The notes: generated by a model from the sequence alone, not told the origin. DNA of 53,831 bases from an uncultured Parvibacter sp. (GCA_947649875.1 CANSTH010000003.1:1-53831), one strand, 5' to 3'; counted from the first letter of the stretch, positions 9,771-18,071 are shown. A program made the numbers and translations.

Positions 9771-9782
9771 CCAGAGGCTCCT

Positions 9783-10691
9783 CTACTGCCCGCGCTCTTC
9801 CATGATCAGTTGGATTTCTTGCTCGTTGATGCCCACCATGGCTTCGCCTAGGTTCTCGGAAAGGCGCGCCAGCATGTCGGCGTCCTCGTAGTTGGTCACG
9901 GCGGCAACGATGGCGGCGGCGCGTTTCTCGGGATTGCCCGACTTGAAGATGCCGCTGCCCACGAATACGCCCTCGGCGCCCAGCTGCATCATCAGCGCGG
10001 CATCGGCGGGGGTGGCAATACCGCCGGCGGCGAAGTTCACCACGGGCAGACGGCCGCTGCGGTGCACCTCCAGCAGCAGCTCATAGGGCACTGCCAGCTG
10101 CTTGGCGGCTTCGAATAGCTCGTCTTCGCGCATCGCCGCAACGCGCCGTATCTCGGCGTTCATCTTGCGCATGTGGCGCACCGCCTGCACCACGTCGCCG
10201 GTGCCAGGCTCGCCCTTCGTGCGGATCATGGTGGCGCCTTCTTGGATGCGCCGCAGCGCCTCCCCTAAATCGCGGGCGCCACACACGAACGGCACGGCGA
10301 ACTGGGTTTTGTCGATGTGGTAGGTGTCGTCGGCGGGGGAGAGCACCTCCGATTCGTCGATGTAGTCTATCTCGATGGCCTGCAGAATTTGCGCTTCGGC
10401 GAAGTGGCCGATGCGGCATTTGGCCATGACGGGGATGGTCACCGCTTCCTGGATGCCCTTGATCATGGCGGGGTCGCTCATGCGGGACACGCCGCCGGTG
10501 GCGCGGATGTCGGCGGGGATGCGCTCGAGGGCCATCACGGCACAGGCGCCGGCCGCCTCGGCAATGCGCGCTTGCTCAGGGGTGGTCACGTCCATGATGA
10601 CGCCTCCCTTCAGCATTTGTGCCAGCTGGCGGTTCAGCGTTTGGCGATCGGAGGTTGCTTCGGGGGTAGCGATAGGTTGCTCTTGGGTCAT
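9783..10691 (-). CDS. pdxS: PLP synthase lyase subunit PdxS
   Basis: A 302-residue TIM-barrel enzyme that builds pyridoxal 5'-phosphate from ribose 5-phosphate, glyceraldehyde 3-phosphate and PdxT-derived ammonia. Conserved residues are in place: Asp34 in MDVTTPEQ, Lys91 in VMAKCRIGH, Lys159 in [12 protein letters not shown], and the [27 protein letters not shown] phosphate-binding region (only the family pattern is quoted in part). The N terminus carries about 15 extra residues. It is the first gene of pdxST and is transcribed divergently from the MocR-type regulator, which probably controls it. Confidence 0.97.
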   Translation of the reverse strand: MTQEQPIATPEATSDRQTLNRQLAQMLKGGVIMDVTTPEQARIAEAAGACAVMALERIPADIRATGGVSRMSDPAMIKGIQEAVTIPVMAKCRIGHFAEAQILQAIEIDYIDESEVLSPADDTYHIDKTQFAVPFVCGARDLGEALRRIQEGATMIRTKGEPGTGDVVQAVRHMRKMNAEIRRVAAMREDELFEAAKQLAVPYELLLEVHRSGRLPVVNFAAGGIATPADAALMMQLGAEGVFVGSGIFKSGNPEKRAAAIVAAVTNYEDADMLARLSENLGEAMVGINEQEIQLIMEERGQ

Positions 10692-10806
10692 GGGGTGTCC
10701 TTTCGATTGGGGCTTCAGGCCGATAAGGCTAACGGGAAACTGGCATGTTTGGTATAGTCAGTTTTTACGAAATTGATAAGGTCAGAAAGAGCGAGAAAAG
10801 GACGAG
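10692..10806. promoter_or_regulatory. Divergent pdxS / pdxR-like control region
   Basis: This 115-bp gap between divergent pdxS and the MocR-type regulator should hold both promoters and the regulator's binding sites. TATAGT at 10753-10758 is a candidate -10 for the plus-strand gene, without a good -35. The AT-rich part at 10745-10785 is the likely operator area. I found no clear long repeat. The assignment rests mainly on gene arrangement. Confidence 0.5.
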
Positions 10807-12372
10807 ATGCTCACTTACCAGTTAGGCAAAAGCGCAGAACAGCCGCTTTACGTGCAGCTGTATCGGGGCATTCGCCGGGACATTGAGGCGGGCTCAATTG
10901 CTTCTGGCGAGAAACTGCCTTCCAAGCGGGCGCTGGCTACCCATCTAGGCATAAGTGTCATCACTGTGGAGGGGGCCTATCGGCAATTGGAAGCCGAGGG
11001 ATACATTGAGGCACGGTCGCGCTGCGGGTTCTTTGCGTGCGATGTGGGGACATCGGGGATTTCGTCCTGTTTTCCGATGAGAGATACCCGCGAAGTAGAA
11101 ACATCAAAGCTGCGCCACAAATTGTCTGAACGGGAAGTATTCGCCGACTTCACCGGCGCCACATCGCCCACCGGCATCTTCCCCTACGACGCATGGGCGC
11201 GCACGATGCGCCAGGTGCTGGCGGAACAGGACGAGGCGCGGCTGCTCTCTTCCAGCGACGGCCGCGGCACCTATCAGTTGCGCCAGGCCATTGCGAATCA
11301 TCTGCGGGGGTTTCGGGGGATGGAAGTAGACCCTGAACAGGTGATTATCGGCTCGGGCGCGCAATCGTTGTACGGACTGCTGGTGCAGTTGCTGGGGCGC
11401 CAGCGTACCTTCGCCATAGAGAATCCCGGCTACCCGCGGCTGGCTCGCATCTACCAGTCCAATGACGTCTCGTTGCAATTAGTGGGATTGGACGAGAAAG
11501 GGCCGCTGGTGAGTCAGCTGGAAGAAAGCGGCGCCAGCGTGTTCCACTGCATGCCTTCCCACCAATTTCCCTTAGGCATCACCACAACGGTGGGGCGCCG
11601 CCAAGAGCTGCTGGAGTGGGCGGCAGGAGGGGGAAATCGTCGCTATCTGATTGAGGACGATTACGACTGCGAGTTCCGCATGGCGGGGCAGCCCATTCCA
11701 CCGCTGCAGGCAATGGATGGGCGCGAATGCGTCATCTACACCAACACTTTCACGAAAACGCTGGGATCGGCCTTTCGCATCGGCTACATGGTGCTACCGC
11801 CGCACTTGGCCCGGCAATTCCAAGAGCAGCTGGGCTTCTATACCTGCACGGTGGGGGCGTTGGAACAACTTACCCTGGCACGCTTCATCGAGTCGGGGCA
11901 GTACGAGCGCCACGTGAATCGCCAGCGCACCCATTTCCGCAAAGTGCAGAATGCCCTGGTAAAGGCGCTGGGCGAGCAGCAGCGCAAGGCGAAGGGGGCA
12001 TGGGCCCTGCGGCTGCGCAATGTGGGTGCCGGCCTGCACTTTGTGATGGAAGTGGAGGCGCATGGCGGCAGGGGGAGCAATGCAGGAGGTAGCGGCAATG
12101 GGGGTAGCGAGGTCAGCAGCGGCGCGGGAAGCAGCGTAGGGAGTGGCGGCGATAGGGGCGGTGAAACTGAGAGCCGCCGAATCGAAGCGCGGGACATTGC
12201 TGCCCGGGCGCTCAAGGATGGCGTGGCTCTCTCGCCCTTGGACGATTACTGGTTGGAAGGAACCCCGCAGGCAGGTGCGACGTTCGTCATGAATTTATCC
12301 GCCCTCAGCGAAGAGGATGCCTCCAAGGCTGCTGCTGTTATTGCCGATGCAATTGCAAATTGCTGCAAGTGA
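10807..12372 (+). CDS. pdxR: MocR/PdxR-type regulator (GntR HTH plus aminotransferase fold)
   Basis: A 521-residue MocR-family regulator. Residues about 10-80 form a GntR winged helix (QPLYVQLYRGIRRDIEAG, GEKLPSKRALATHLGISVITVEGAYRQL). Residues about 110-515 form a class I aminotransferase-like domain that senses PLP. The Schiff-base lysine is Lys317 in TFTKTLG, after LIEDDYDCEFR. Divergence from pdxST points to control of PLP synthesis. Family members of this kind usually activate pdxST when PLP is low; that is family knowledge, not seen here. A Gly/Ser-rich insertion (about 418-458) interrupts the C-terminal part and is probably a surface loop. Confidence 0.9.
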   Translation: MLTYQLGKSAEQPLYVQLYRGIRRDIEAGSIASGEKLPSKRALATHLGISVITVEGAYRQLEAEGYIEARSRCGFFACDVGTSGISSCFPMRDTREVETSKLRHKLSEREVFADFTGATSPTGIFPYDAWARTMRQVLAEQDEARLLSSSDGRGTYQLRQAIANHLRGFRGMEVDPEQVIIGSGAQSLYGLLVQLLGRQRTFAIENPGYPRLARIYQSNDVSLQLVGLDEKGPLVSQLEESGASVFHCMPSHQFPLGITTTVGRRQELLEWAAGGGNRRYLIEDDYDCEFRMAGQPIPPLQAMDGRECVIYTNTFTKTLGSAFRIGYMVLPPHLARQFQEQLGFYTCTVGALEQLTLARFIESGQYERHVNRQRTHFRKVQNALVKALGEQQRKAKGAWALRLRNVGAGLHFVMEVEAHGGRGSNAGGSGNGGSEVSSGAGSSVGSGGDRGGETESRRIEARDIAARALKDGVALSPLDDYWLEGTPQAGATFVMNLSALSEEDASKAAAVIADAIANCCK

Positions 12373-12455
12373 GTCAGACGAACCGCCTCTGGCTCTTGCT
12401 GCCCTGACTCCTGGAGAATTTGCAGAAATAAGCGGGTAATCACGAATGGGTAGGG

Positions 12456-12461
12456 TATAAT
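12456..12461 (+). promoter_or_regulatory. -10 box of the tRNA-Gly gene
   Basis: A perfect TATAAT lies 11 nt before the tRNA. No good -35 hexamer is seen at the usual distance. Confidence 0.6.
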
Positions 12462-12472
12462 ACTCCCTCACT

Positions 12473-12546
12473 GCGGGCGTGGTTCAATGGTAGAACTTGA
12501 GCTTCCCATGCTTACAACGCGGGTTCGATTCCCGTCGCCCGCTCCA
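12473..12546 (+). tRNA. tRNA-Gly (anticodon CCC)
   Basis: A full cloverleaf can be drawn. The acceptor stem GCGGGCG/CGCCCGC is perfect. The D arm is GTTCAATGGTAGAAC. The anticodon stem TGAGC/GCTTA closes the loop TTCCCAT, giving anticodon CCC. The T arm is GCGGG-TTCGATT-CCCGT. The discriminator T is followed by an encoded CCA. It decodes GGG. Confidence 0.96.
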
Positions 12547-12554
12547 ACAAACGC

Positions 12555-12587
12555 AACGGCCAGGTGCATCCCACCCGGCCGTTTTTT
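12555..12587 (+). terminator. Terminator after tRNA-Gly
   Basis: AACGGCC / GGCCGTT, with an inner GGTG/CACC pairing, is followed by TTTTTT. It lies 8 nt after the tRNA CCA end. Confidence 0.88.
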
Positions 12588-12602
12588 GATTCGACCTAAT
12601 AG

Positions 12603-12995
12603 GTGCGCGTAGAAACCCCGGGCTTTGCGAGGGCCAATTCTGGCAGGATCGGTCCTGTTTACATCTTGGCCTCTTCTGGGACTCCGCTCGCCTTCGCCGC
12701 ATGCCTTCTCTACTCGTTCACGGCTTCGGGCGATTACCTTCTTGCGATGGACCTCACAGAGGAGCAGCGCGGCATATACAACTCTGCTTCCATGGTCACA
12801 CAGGCATTTTCGGTGTTTTCCGTTGTGGTGTTCGGTTTGGCTCTCGTGGGGTTTCTGGCCGTCACGCTGGGCAGCACCTCGTTCGCTTCCATCGTTGCCG
12901 GGACGATTGGGGTCACCGTGGCGCTCCTGGGCGTCTACTTCGTCTTCACCTCCCGGGCCAACGAACGAATGCTCCTCGGATCCTGCTTGGAATAA
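12603..12995 (+). CDS. Small hypothetical membrane protein
   Basis: A 130-residue frame with a protein-like composition and two to three likely membrane helices: LAFAACLLYSF (about 29-39), FSVFSVVVFGLALVGFLAV (about 70-88) and VAGTIGVTVALLGVYFVFT (about 98-116). Between the first two lies a hydrophilic segment (MDLTEEQRGIYNSA). The frame opens at GTG 12603 without a good ribosome site, only 15 nt after the tRNA terminator, so the true start may be the ATG at 12747 or the 5' end may be missing. I do not recognise the family. It could be a remnant left by integration at the tRNA. Confidence 0.45.
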   Translation: MRVETPGFARANSGRIGPVYILASSGTPLAFAACLLYSFTASGDYLLAMDLTEEQRGIYNSASMVTQAFSVFSVVVFGLALVGFLAVTLGSTSFASIVAGTIGVTVALLGVYFVFTSRANERMLLGSCLE

Positions 12996-13050
12996 GGTGG
13001 GGGTGGGTTGAGAGAACCATCCCTCGACTCGCGTGGCTCAGGGAAGGGGC

Positions 13051-13530
13051 TTATGACTCCTGCTCCGGCAACTTGCACACGTCCACCCAGGTACCCTCGG
13101 GAACGAGGACTTCCAGCTCTGCAGGCGTTACGGCGATGGCGCTGTTGGAGCTTCCGCAAGCGGGGTACACGGTATCGAAACGGCGCAAAGACTCGTCGAA
13201 ATAGACATCGCAGCCTTCGTTTACGCCGAAGGGACACACGCCGCCCACTGCGTGCCCGATGCGCTCTTCGGCCGCATCGGCCGATAACATCTTGGCCTTG
13301 CAGCCGAAGTGCTGTTTGAACTTAGGGTTGGCCACGCGGGCATCTCCGGCGCATACCACCAGCGCCACTCGATCGCCCACTTCGAAAGAGAGCGTCTTGG
13401 CGATGCGTGCCGGCTCACAGCCCACGGCGGCGGCAGCCAGCTCCACCGTTGCGCTGGAAACGTCGAACTCCATCACATCGCCCTCGCGCCCGAATTGCGC
13501 GAGGTATGCCTTTGCCCGTTCGATTGCCAT
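13051..13530 (-). CDS. YbaK/EbsC-family aminoacyl-tRNA deacylase
   Basis: A 159-residue single-domain protein of the YbaK/ProX group, which removes wrongly attached amino acids (such as Cys or Ala) from tRNA-Pro. The invariant lysine is Lys45 in RIAKTLSF. The GGVCPFGV loop lies near 94-101 and the FDTVYPACGSSNSAI segment near 118. The length is typical. The ATG has GGAAAGGAA in front. The gene stands alone between two plus-strand neighbours. Its exact tRNA substrate cannot be read from sequence. Confidence 0.9.
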   Translation of the reverse strand: MAIERAKAYLAQFGREGDVMEFDVSSATVELAAAAVGCEPARIAKTLSFEVGDRVALVVCAGDARVANPKFKQHFGCKAKMLSADAAEERIGHAVGGVCPFGVNEGCDVYFDESLRRFDTVYPACGSSNSAIAVTPAELEVLVPEGTWVDVCKLPEQES

Positions 13531-13587
13531 ATCCGTTCCTTTCCTCAGTTCGCAGGATTATAGTCGAGAATCGCCGCAATCCGAGCG

Positions 13588-13773
13588 TCCGCCGTTAAAC
13601 CAGGATTGACATGGGGCGCTCCAGGCAGCTGAATTGATCGTAGGGCAGAGATTCTATCTCTGCCTGAACAGACGGTCCGCATGTGCTCGCGGCCCAGGCA
13701 GACATAGAATGTCTGCCCTACGAAGAGCCGTCCGGGGTCAATACCTTTATGTCAGTTTTGGTTTAACGGCGGA
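13588..13773. repeat. MITE-like element with terminal inverted repeats
   Basis: TCCGCCGTTAAACCA at 13588-13602 is repeated in inverted form at 13759-13773, and the match continues inward to TGACAT/ATGTCA (22 of 25 positions). The 186-bp span encloses one copy of the 84-bp palindromic repeat at its centre and has no reading frame of note. CCGAG occurs close outside both ends (13581-13585, 13775-13779) but not directly adjacent, so a target duplication is not proven. Confidence 0.7.
13639..13722 (+). repeat. Cruciform-forming palindromic repeat, copy 1
   Basis: An 84-bp unit bounded by CGTAG and CTACG. The first hairpin is GGCAGAGAT-TCT-ATCTCTGCC and the last is GGCAGACAT-AGA-ATGTCTGCC; a central hairpin GGTCCGC/GCGGCCC has one mismatch. 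It is intergenic, between ybaK-like and LytTR genes, and sits inside a larger inverted repeat. Confidence 0.9.
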
Positions 13774-13885
13774 ACCGAGGGGACAAAGAAGTGCAACTGG
13801 GGAGGGATGGGGTGCAACTGCGGGCTGCGGCTCTTGAGCGGCTTCGCCCTTTTCCGCATACTGCGAGGTGCGAGAAAGGACGCGG

Positions 13886-14323
13886 ATGAAGCTGAGCGTG
13901 AGAGAAGACCCCGCCGCTGCGGAGATCGAGGTGACAGTGGTGTGCCCGCGCATCGACCAGCGGGTACAGCGAATCGTGGCCGCCGTGGAGATGGAAGACC
14001 GGCGCCTGGCGGGGGTGGCCGATGGGTTCCTGCGTGTGCTGAGCGCTCGCGATGTGCTGTACGCCGAAACCGTTGACGGTCGCACCTTCCTGTACGGCGA
14101 AGACAAGGTGTACGAGGCAACGGCAACGCTGGCGGAAATCGAAAGCCATTTATCCGGTACCGAGTTTGTACGCGCATCCCGCCAGATGCTGGTGAACCTC
14201 GCCCATGTGAGCGGCATCCGTCCCTACCTGAACGCGCGGCTGGAACTGGCACTCGATAATGGCGAGCGCCTTATAGCATCGCGCCAATTCGCCCCTGTCA
14301 TCAAGAAACGCATCGGCCTTTAA
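13886..14323 (+). CDS. LytTR-domain DNA-binding regulator
   Basis: A 145-residue response-regulator-like protein without a receiver domain. The C-terminal half (about 45-145) is a LytTR domain: LYAETVDGRTFLYG, ESHLSGTEFVRASRQMLVN (family pattern), then HVSGIRPYLNARLELALDNGE. Such stand-alone LytTR proteins usually act with a DUF3021 membrane partner, which is encoded 24 nt downstream. The start chosen is ATG 13886, preceded by GAAAGGA; an upstream in-frame GTG would add six residues. It probably controls its own operon, but no binding repeat was identified. Confidence 0.9.
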   Translation: MKLSVREDPAAAEIEVTVVCPRIDQRVQRIVAAVEMEDRRLAGVADGFLRVLSARDVLYAETVDGRTFLYGEDKVYEATATLAEIESHLSGTEFVRASRQMLVNLAHVSGIRPYLNARLELALDNGERLIASRQFAPVIKKRIGL

Positions 14324-14347
14324 GCGGCCCTTGGGAAAGGAACAACA

Positions 14348-14779
14348 ATGAGCGAGTTTGCAAAGCGGATCGCAATTTCCACCTGTGTGATGTTCACCCT
14401 GTTTATGACGCTTGGTACGGTGACCGCCATCGCCTTCGCCGGCCTTCAATACGGGCTGGTGATGACGCTGAGCCTGCTTTTGGCGGCGGCGCTGTTTGCC
14501 CTGCTCCGGGCGCTGTGGTTCACCGACAAGGTAATCCGCCAGCTGGCCTATCCGGCGCGCATTCTGGGGTTTGGCCTCACCGGCTTTGTGGCGCTGGTGC
14601 TGTGCGCATGGCTGGGGGCGTGGTTTCCCATGGACAATCCGGGGGCGTGGATTACCTTCGCCATCATTTTCCTGGTAACGCTGGGGGCTTTTTGCCTGGG
14701 CTACCAAATTCACTTCAAGCGCACTGTGGGCAGCTTCGACGCCGCCCTTCGTGACTACCACCAGCGCATGGGGAGGTAG
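14348..14779 (+). CDS. DUF3021-family membrane protein
   Basis: A 143-residue protein with four predicted helices (about 12-32, 37-55, 70-92, 100-118) and a short basic C-terminal tail, matching DUF3021 proteins that are encoded next to LytTR regulators. GGAAAGGA precedes the ATG. In this family the membrane protein is thought to hold back its cognate LytTR regulator; that role is inferred from pairing. After the stop, GTACCCAA at 14796-14803 is repeated inverted at 14813-14820, a possible end-of-operon hairpin without a T run. Confidence 0.85.
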   Translation: MSEFAKRIAISTCVMFTLFMTLGTVTAIAFAGLQYGLVMTLSLLLAAALFALLRALWFTDKVIRQLAYPARILGFGLTGFVALVLCAWLGAWFPMDNPGAWITFAIIFLVTLGAFCLGYQIHFKRTVGSFDAALRDYHQRMGR

Positions 14780-14925
14780 GGCGCATCGCCTGATTGTACC
14801 CAATAGTTTCTTTTGGGTACCTACCGTACTTTATTGTGCCTACTTCTCAAATTGGTGTATTGCAACCAGAATGAACGCGAAAGAAAAAGTGGCATCGCGC
14901 ATTCATTTGCGAAAAGAGGCACATA

Positions 14926-15855
14926 ATGGAAACGGCAATGGACCAAAAGATAGAGGCATTGGCTGAGGCGCTGGCCGAGTGCGATAGCGTTGTAATTGGC
15001 GCCGGCGCGGGCATGTCTACGGCGGCGGGGCTCACCTATACGGGGCAACGGCTTCGGCGCTACTTCGGTGATTTCGTTCGCGCCTACGGGTTTGGCGACA
15101 TGTATTCCGGCGGATTCTACCCCTTCTCAACTCCCGAGCAGCATTGGGCCTATTGGAGCCGCTACATTTGGATTAACCGCTACGCCCCCATTCCCAATGA
15201 TGCCTATGAGCTGCTGCTTAAGTTGGTAGAAGGCAGGGACTACTTCGTGCTGACTACCAACGTCGACCACTGCTTCCAACGGGCGGGATTCAGCAAGAAG
15301 CGCCTGTTCTATACGCAGGGCGACTACGGGCTGTTCCAGTGCAGCGACCCTTGCTGCAACGAAACCTGGGACAATTGCGAAACGGTGAAGGCCATGGTGG
15401 AGGCGCAAGGGTTTATCGCGCAGCCGGATGGCACGCTGGATTTGCCCGAGGATGGGCACGTGTTGATGGAAGTGCCCGGTCAGTTGGTGCCCACGTGTCC
15501 CCACTGCGGGCGGCCTGCCACCATGAACCTGCGGGCCGATGCCACGTTTGTGGAGGACGAAGGGTGGCACGAGGCCTCCGCCTGCTACGGCAACTTCCTG
15601 CGCACGCGCACGGAAAACGGCCAGAAAGTGCTGTTCCTGGAGTTGGGGGTGGGCTATAACACGCCTATCATTATCAAGTACCCGTTCTGGCAGATGACCG
15701 CTCGGAACGGCAACGCGGTGTACGGTTGCGTGAACCGCGGCGAGGCCTACGTGCCCCGCGAGCTTGCCCCCCAGTCGGTTTGCATCGATAGCGACATCCG
15801 CGAGGTGCTGCTGGGGTTGACAGGGGCAACGGTTCGGGAAGGGGAGAGGCTATGA
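14926..15855 (+). CDS. sirTM: Class M sirtuin (SirTM) protein ADP-ribosyltransferase
   Basis: A 309-residue sirtuin-fold enzyme of the M class. The NAD-binding GAGAGMSTAAG is at 25-35 and TTNVDHCF at 110-117. The catalytic histidine of ordinary sirtuins is replaced by Gln131 in FYTQGDYG, the mark of SirTM enzymes, which ADP-ribosylate proteins instead of deacetylating them. Zinc ligands are likely Cys139, Cys143 or Cys144, Cys191 and Cys194 (QCSDPCC, CPHCG). In known systems SirTM modifies a lipoylated GcvH-like protein. The stop overlaps the start of the macrodomain gene (ATGA), so the two are translationally coupled. No gcvH-L or lplA2 lies in this window, unlike the staphylococcal and streptococcal operons. 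Confidence 0.92.
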   Translation: METAMDQKIEALAEALAECDSVVIGAGAGMSTAAGLTYTGQRLRRYFGDFVRAYGFGDMYSGGFYPFSTPEQHWAYWSRYIWINRYAPIPNDAYELLLKLVEGRDYFVLTTNVDHCFQRAGFSKKRLFYTQGDYGLFQCSDPCCNETWDNCETVKAMVEAQGFIAQPDGTLDLPEDGHVLMEVPGQLVPTCPHCGRPATMNLRADATFVEDEGWHEASACYGNFLRTRTENGQKVLFLELGVGYNTPIIIKYPFWQMTARNGNAVYGCVNRGEAYVPRELAPQSVCIDSDIREVLLGLTGATVREGERL

Positions 15856-16862
15856 CGCAAGACGATTCGCATACGGCGATGCAAGAGAACCCGCAATCAA
15901 TGGCAGACGAAGCCTCGCAGCTGCCGGCGCACGAGGGATTCCGGCAGAAAACCGGGGAAGACCCGCAGCCGATGATGCAGGGAAACCCGCAGTTGTTGGC
16001 GAAAATCGAGCACGCGTTGCCCCGTCTTGTGACCATGCTGCAGGAAGAACGGGGCGAGGCGCCTATAGTTTCCGACAATTCGCAGGGTCAATGGGACGTG
16101 TTCCGCGCCCTGGTGAACGTGCGGCCGCCGGCGCCGGCCTCGGCGGAGTTCCTTTCGTTGCAGGACGCCTTTTTGCAGGATCTGCTGGCCTATCGGGGGA
16201 TTGTGACCTTGGGAGATTTGGCGGATGCGGAAAGGGTGGACGCCGAGGGAGTTGCTGTGGAAAAAGCAGGCGCAGAAAAGGCAATTTCGGAGAGGGCAGC
16301 AACGGACGGGGCAGCGGCGAATGGCCCGCACGGCGTCTATCTGTGGCGCGGCGACATCACCAGGTTAGCGACCGACTGCATCGTGAACGCTGCCAACTCC
16401 CAAATGCTGGGCTGCTTCGTGCCGGGGCACCATTGCATCGACAACGCCATCCACACCTTCGCCGGTGTGCAGCTGCGACTGGAATGCGCCCGACTCATGA
16501 AGGCGCAGGGCTATCCCGAGCCCACCGGCATGGCGAAGATGACCGGAGCGTTCAACCTGCCCAGCCGCTTTATCGCTCACACGGTGGGGCCCATCGCGAA
16601 CGGCCGCGCCTCTGCCATCGATGCGGCGCTGTTGGCCAACTGCTACACCGCCTGCCTCGAGGCCGCCGCCGATGCAGGCTGCAGCTCCATTGCCTTCTGC
16701 TGCATCAGCACTGGCGTGTTCGGTTTTCCGCAGCGAGAAGCGGCGAAGATTGCCGTGAACACCGTAGCCGACTGGCGCGCCCGCACCGGCGCATCCCTGG
16801 CCGTGGTGTTCAACGTCTTCCACGAAACCGATGAGGCCCTCTACCGCGAACTACTGCGCTAG
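15852..16862 (+). CDS. Zinc-dependent macrodomain ADP-ribosyl hydrolase
   Basis: A 336-residue protein whose C-terminal half (about 160-336) is a Zn-Macro domain that removes ADP-ribose from proteins. WRGDITRLATDCIVNAANS (165-183) binds ADP-ribose. GCFVPGHHCIDNAIH (187-201) has the zinc ligands Cys188, His193 or His194, and Cys195, typical of the SirTM-linked class. The N-terminal part contains a helical region (about 48-125) also found in these proteins, then an Ala/Glu-rich low-complexity spacer (about 126-158) that looks locally expanded. Translation is coupled to SirTM through a 4-nt overlap. Together they should write and erase ADP-ribose on a shared target. Confidence 0.93.
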   Translation: MTQDDSHTAMQENPQSMADEASQLPAHEGFRQKTGEDPQPMMQGNPQLLAKIEHALPRLVTMLQEERGEAPIVSDNSQGQWDVFRALVNVRPPAPASAEFLSLQDAFLQDLLAYRGIVTLGDLADAERVDAEGVAVEKAGAEKAISERAATDGAAANGPHGVYLWRGDITRLATDCIVNAANSQMLGCFVPGHHCIDNAIHTFAGVQLRLECARLMKAQGYPEPTGMAKMTGAFNLPSRFIAHTVGPIANGRASAIDAALLANCYTACLEAAADAGCSSIAFCCISTGVFGFPQREAAKIAVNTVADWRARTGASLAVVFNVFHETDEALYRELLR

Positions 16863-17276
16863 GGCCGTATCGAAAGTCCTTGCGAGGTTTCGCCGGTTAA
16901 CTTCGCTAGGATCTTGACAGCATCTCCGCCGAGACTGCAATCGAACAAGTTTCCACCATTGCTTTGATGTGAGTTCTGCCGCCAGACGGCAAAAAGGTCC
17001 CTGATTTGAAAAAATCGAGCTACTTAGCATCGAGAGAGCTTTTCCGAGATCATTTTTGAAGATGACTAAATTGCAATGATTTTCTGAACAGGCATTTTGT
17101 CGGTAGCTGTTCTCACCAACTTCTAAAGGCTTTCAATTGGATGCTAAGTAGCTCGATTTTTTCTAATGAAAGGCTCCAAAACGTTGTTTTTGCGGGCTCC
17201 AATGCTAAGTAGCTCGATTTTTTCGGATGAGAAGATGCCAGTGCCAAGATTGGCGCCAGGCTATAGGGGCTAAGCG
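16863..17276. other. Convergent intergenic region carrying the 217-bp element
   Basis: Between the macrodomain gene and fetB, which converge, there is no reading frame of note. The right half is the 217-bp tripartite repeat listed separately. TGCCG-ccaga-CGGCA at about 16979-16993 is a small hairpin with A residues after it on the plus strand. Confidence 0.6.
17008..17224. repeat. 217-bp tripartite repeat element, copy A
   Basis: Three copies of a 23-bp motif with the core ATCGAGCTACTTAGCAT: 17008-17030 (forward), 17141-17163 and 17202-17224 (both inverted), plus TTTCTGAACAGGCATT at 17081-17096. Gap lengths are 50, 44 and 38 nt. The copy at 53557-53773 has the same four parts, in the opposite orientation, with exactly the same gap lengths. 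Nothing in it looks coding. Confidence 0.92.
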
Positions 17277-18071
17277 CTAATCCCGCAAAGCGGGGCTGAG
17301 GTAGTAGCCGTCGGGGGCGAAGCGCTTCTTGTAGGCCAGGAAGCAGATAAGCACAATGGCGATGGTGGTGGCGGCTGAAATCATCAGCAGCACCACTATC
17401 TGGTACTTCGCCGCAATCACCGGGTCGGCCCCCGCAAGGATTTGCCCCGACATCATGCCGGGAATCTGCACAATGCCGGCAGCGGACAGCTTGGCGAGTT
17501 CAGGGGTCATTCCGGCCCCAATTGCCGCTTTGATGGAAGGGAAGGCGGCTTCCCTGGGCGTGGCCCCCAGCGCCACCATGGTGTACATCTCGGCAGAGCG
17601 GCTGTCCATGCTGGAGAAGAGGCGCTCGATGGCCACCGCTGCCGACGACAGGGTGTTGCCGATAATCATGCCGGAGATGGGCACCAGCTCTTTGGCGGAG
17701 TACCACGGGTCGGCATGGATGATGCACTCCACCACGATGAGCGCAATCACGATGGACGATACGAAAATCGAGAGGAATGTGTCCAGCCAAAGCCCCTTCG
17801 CCACATGTTTCACGCGGCTGACGGCAATTTGCGTGGCGGCAAGCGTCATGGCCACCACCACCAGGCAAACAAGCCACCAGGTTTGATATTTGAACAGGTA
17901 TACCAGCAGAAAGCCCATGGCCAGAAGCTGCAGGAACGCGCGAATAGTGGAGATGGCGATGTTTTTCGTCTGCCCCAGCTTCAGCTTCCAAGATACCAGA
18001 CCCGCCACCATCATCAGCAGCGCCGAGGCCAGCAGTTCCACATAGCCGATGTTCACAACGCCGCCGGTCAT
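17277..18071 (-). CDS. fetB: FetB-type ABC transporter permease
   Basis: A 264-residue membrane protein of the FetB/UPF0014 family with about seven helices. Family features: SWKLKLGQTKNIAISTIRAFLQL near 28-50, the PISGMIIGNTLSSA motif near 132-145, LGATPREAAFPSIKAAIGAGMTPEL near 168-192, and IVQIPGMMSGQILAG near 200. In E. coli FetAB exports iron under oxidative stress; the metal here is inferred. Its start overlaps the stop of fetA by 4 nt, so the pair is an operon with the ATPase first. Confidence 0.9.
   Translation of the reverse strand: MTGGVVNIGYVELLASALLMMVAGLVSWKLKLGQTKNIAISTIRAFLQLLAMGFLLVYLFKYQTWWLVCLVVVAMTLAATQIAVSRVKHVAKGLWLDTFLSIFVSSIVIALIVVECIIHADPWYSAKELVPISGMIIGNTLSSAAVAIERLFSSMDSRSAEMYTMVALGATPREAAFPSIKAAIGAGMTPELAKLSAAGIVQIPGMMSGQILAGADPVIAAKYQIVVLLMISAATTIAIVLICFLAYKKRFAPDGYYLSPALRD

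Noticed and set aside
12543-13050. Integrated element at the tRNA-Gly 3' end
   Set aside because: No integrase and no direct repeat of the tRNA end was found downstream within the window; only a small membrane-protein frame follows.
17141-17224. Two direct copies of a 23-bp motif 61 bp apart, looking like a tiny CRISPR array
   Set aside because: Only two units in a row, the spacers of the two loci resemble each other, the third motif is inverted, and no cas gene is in the window.
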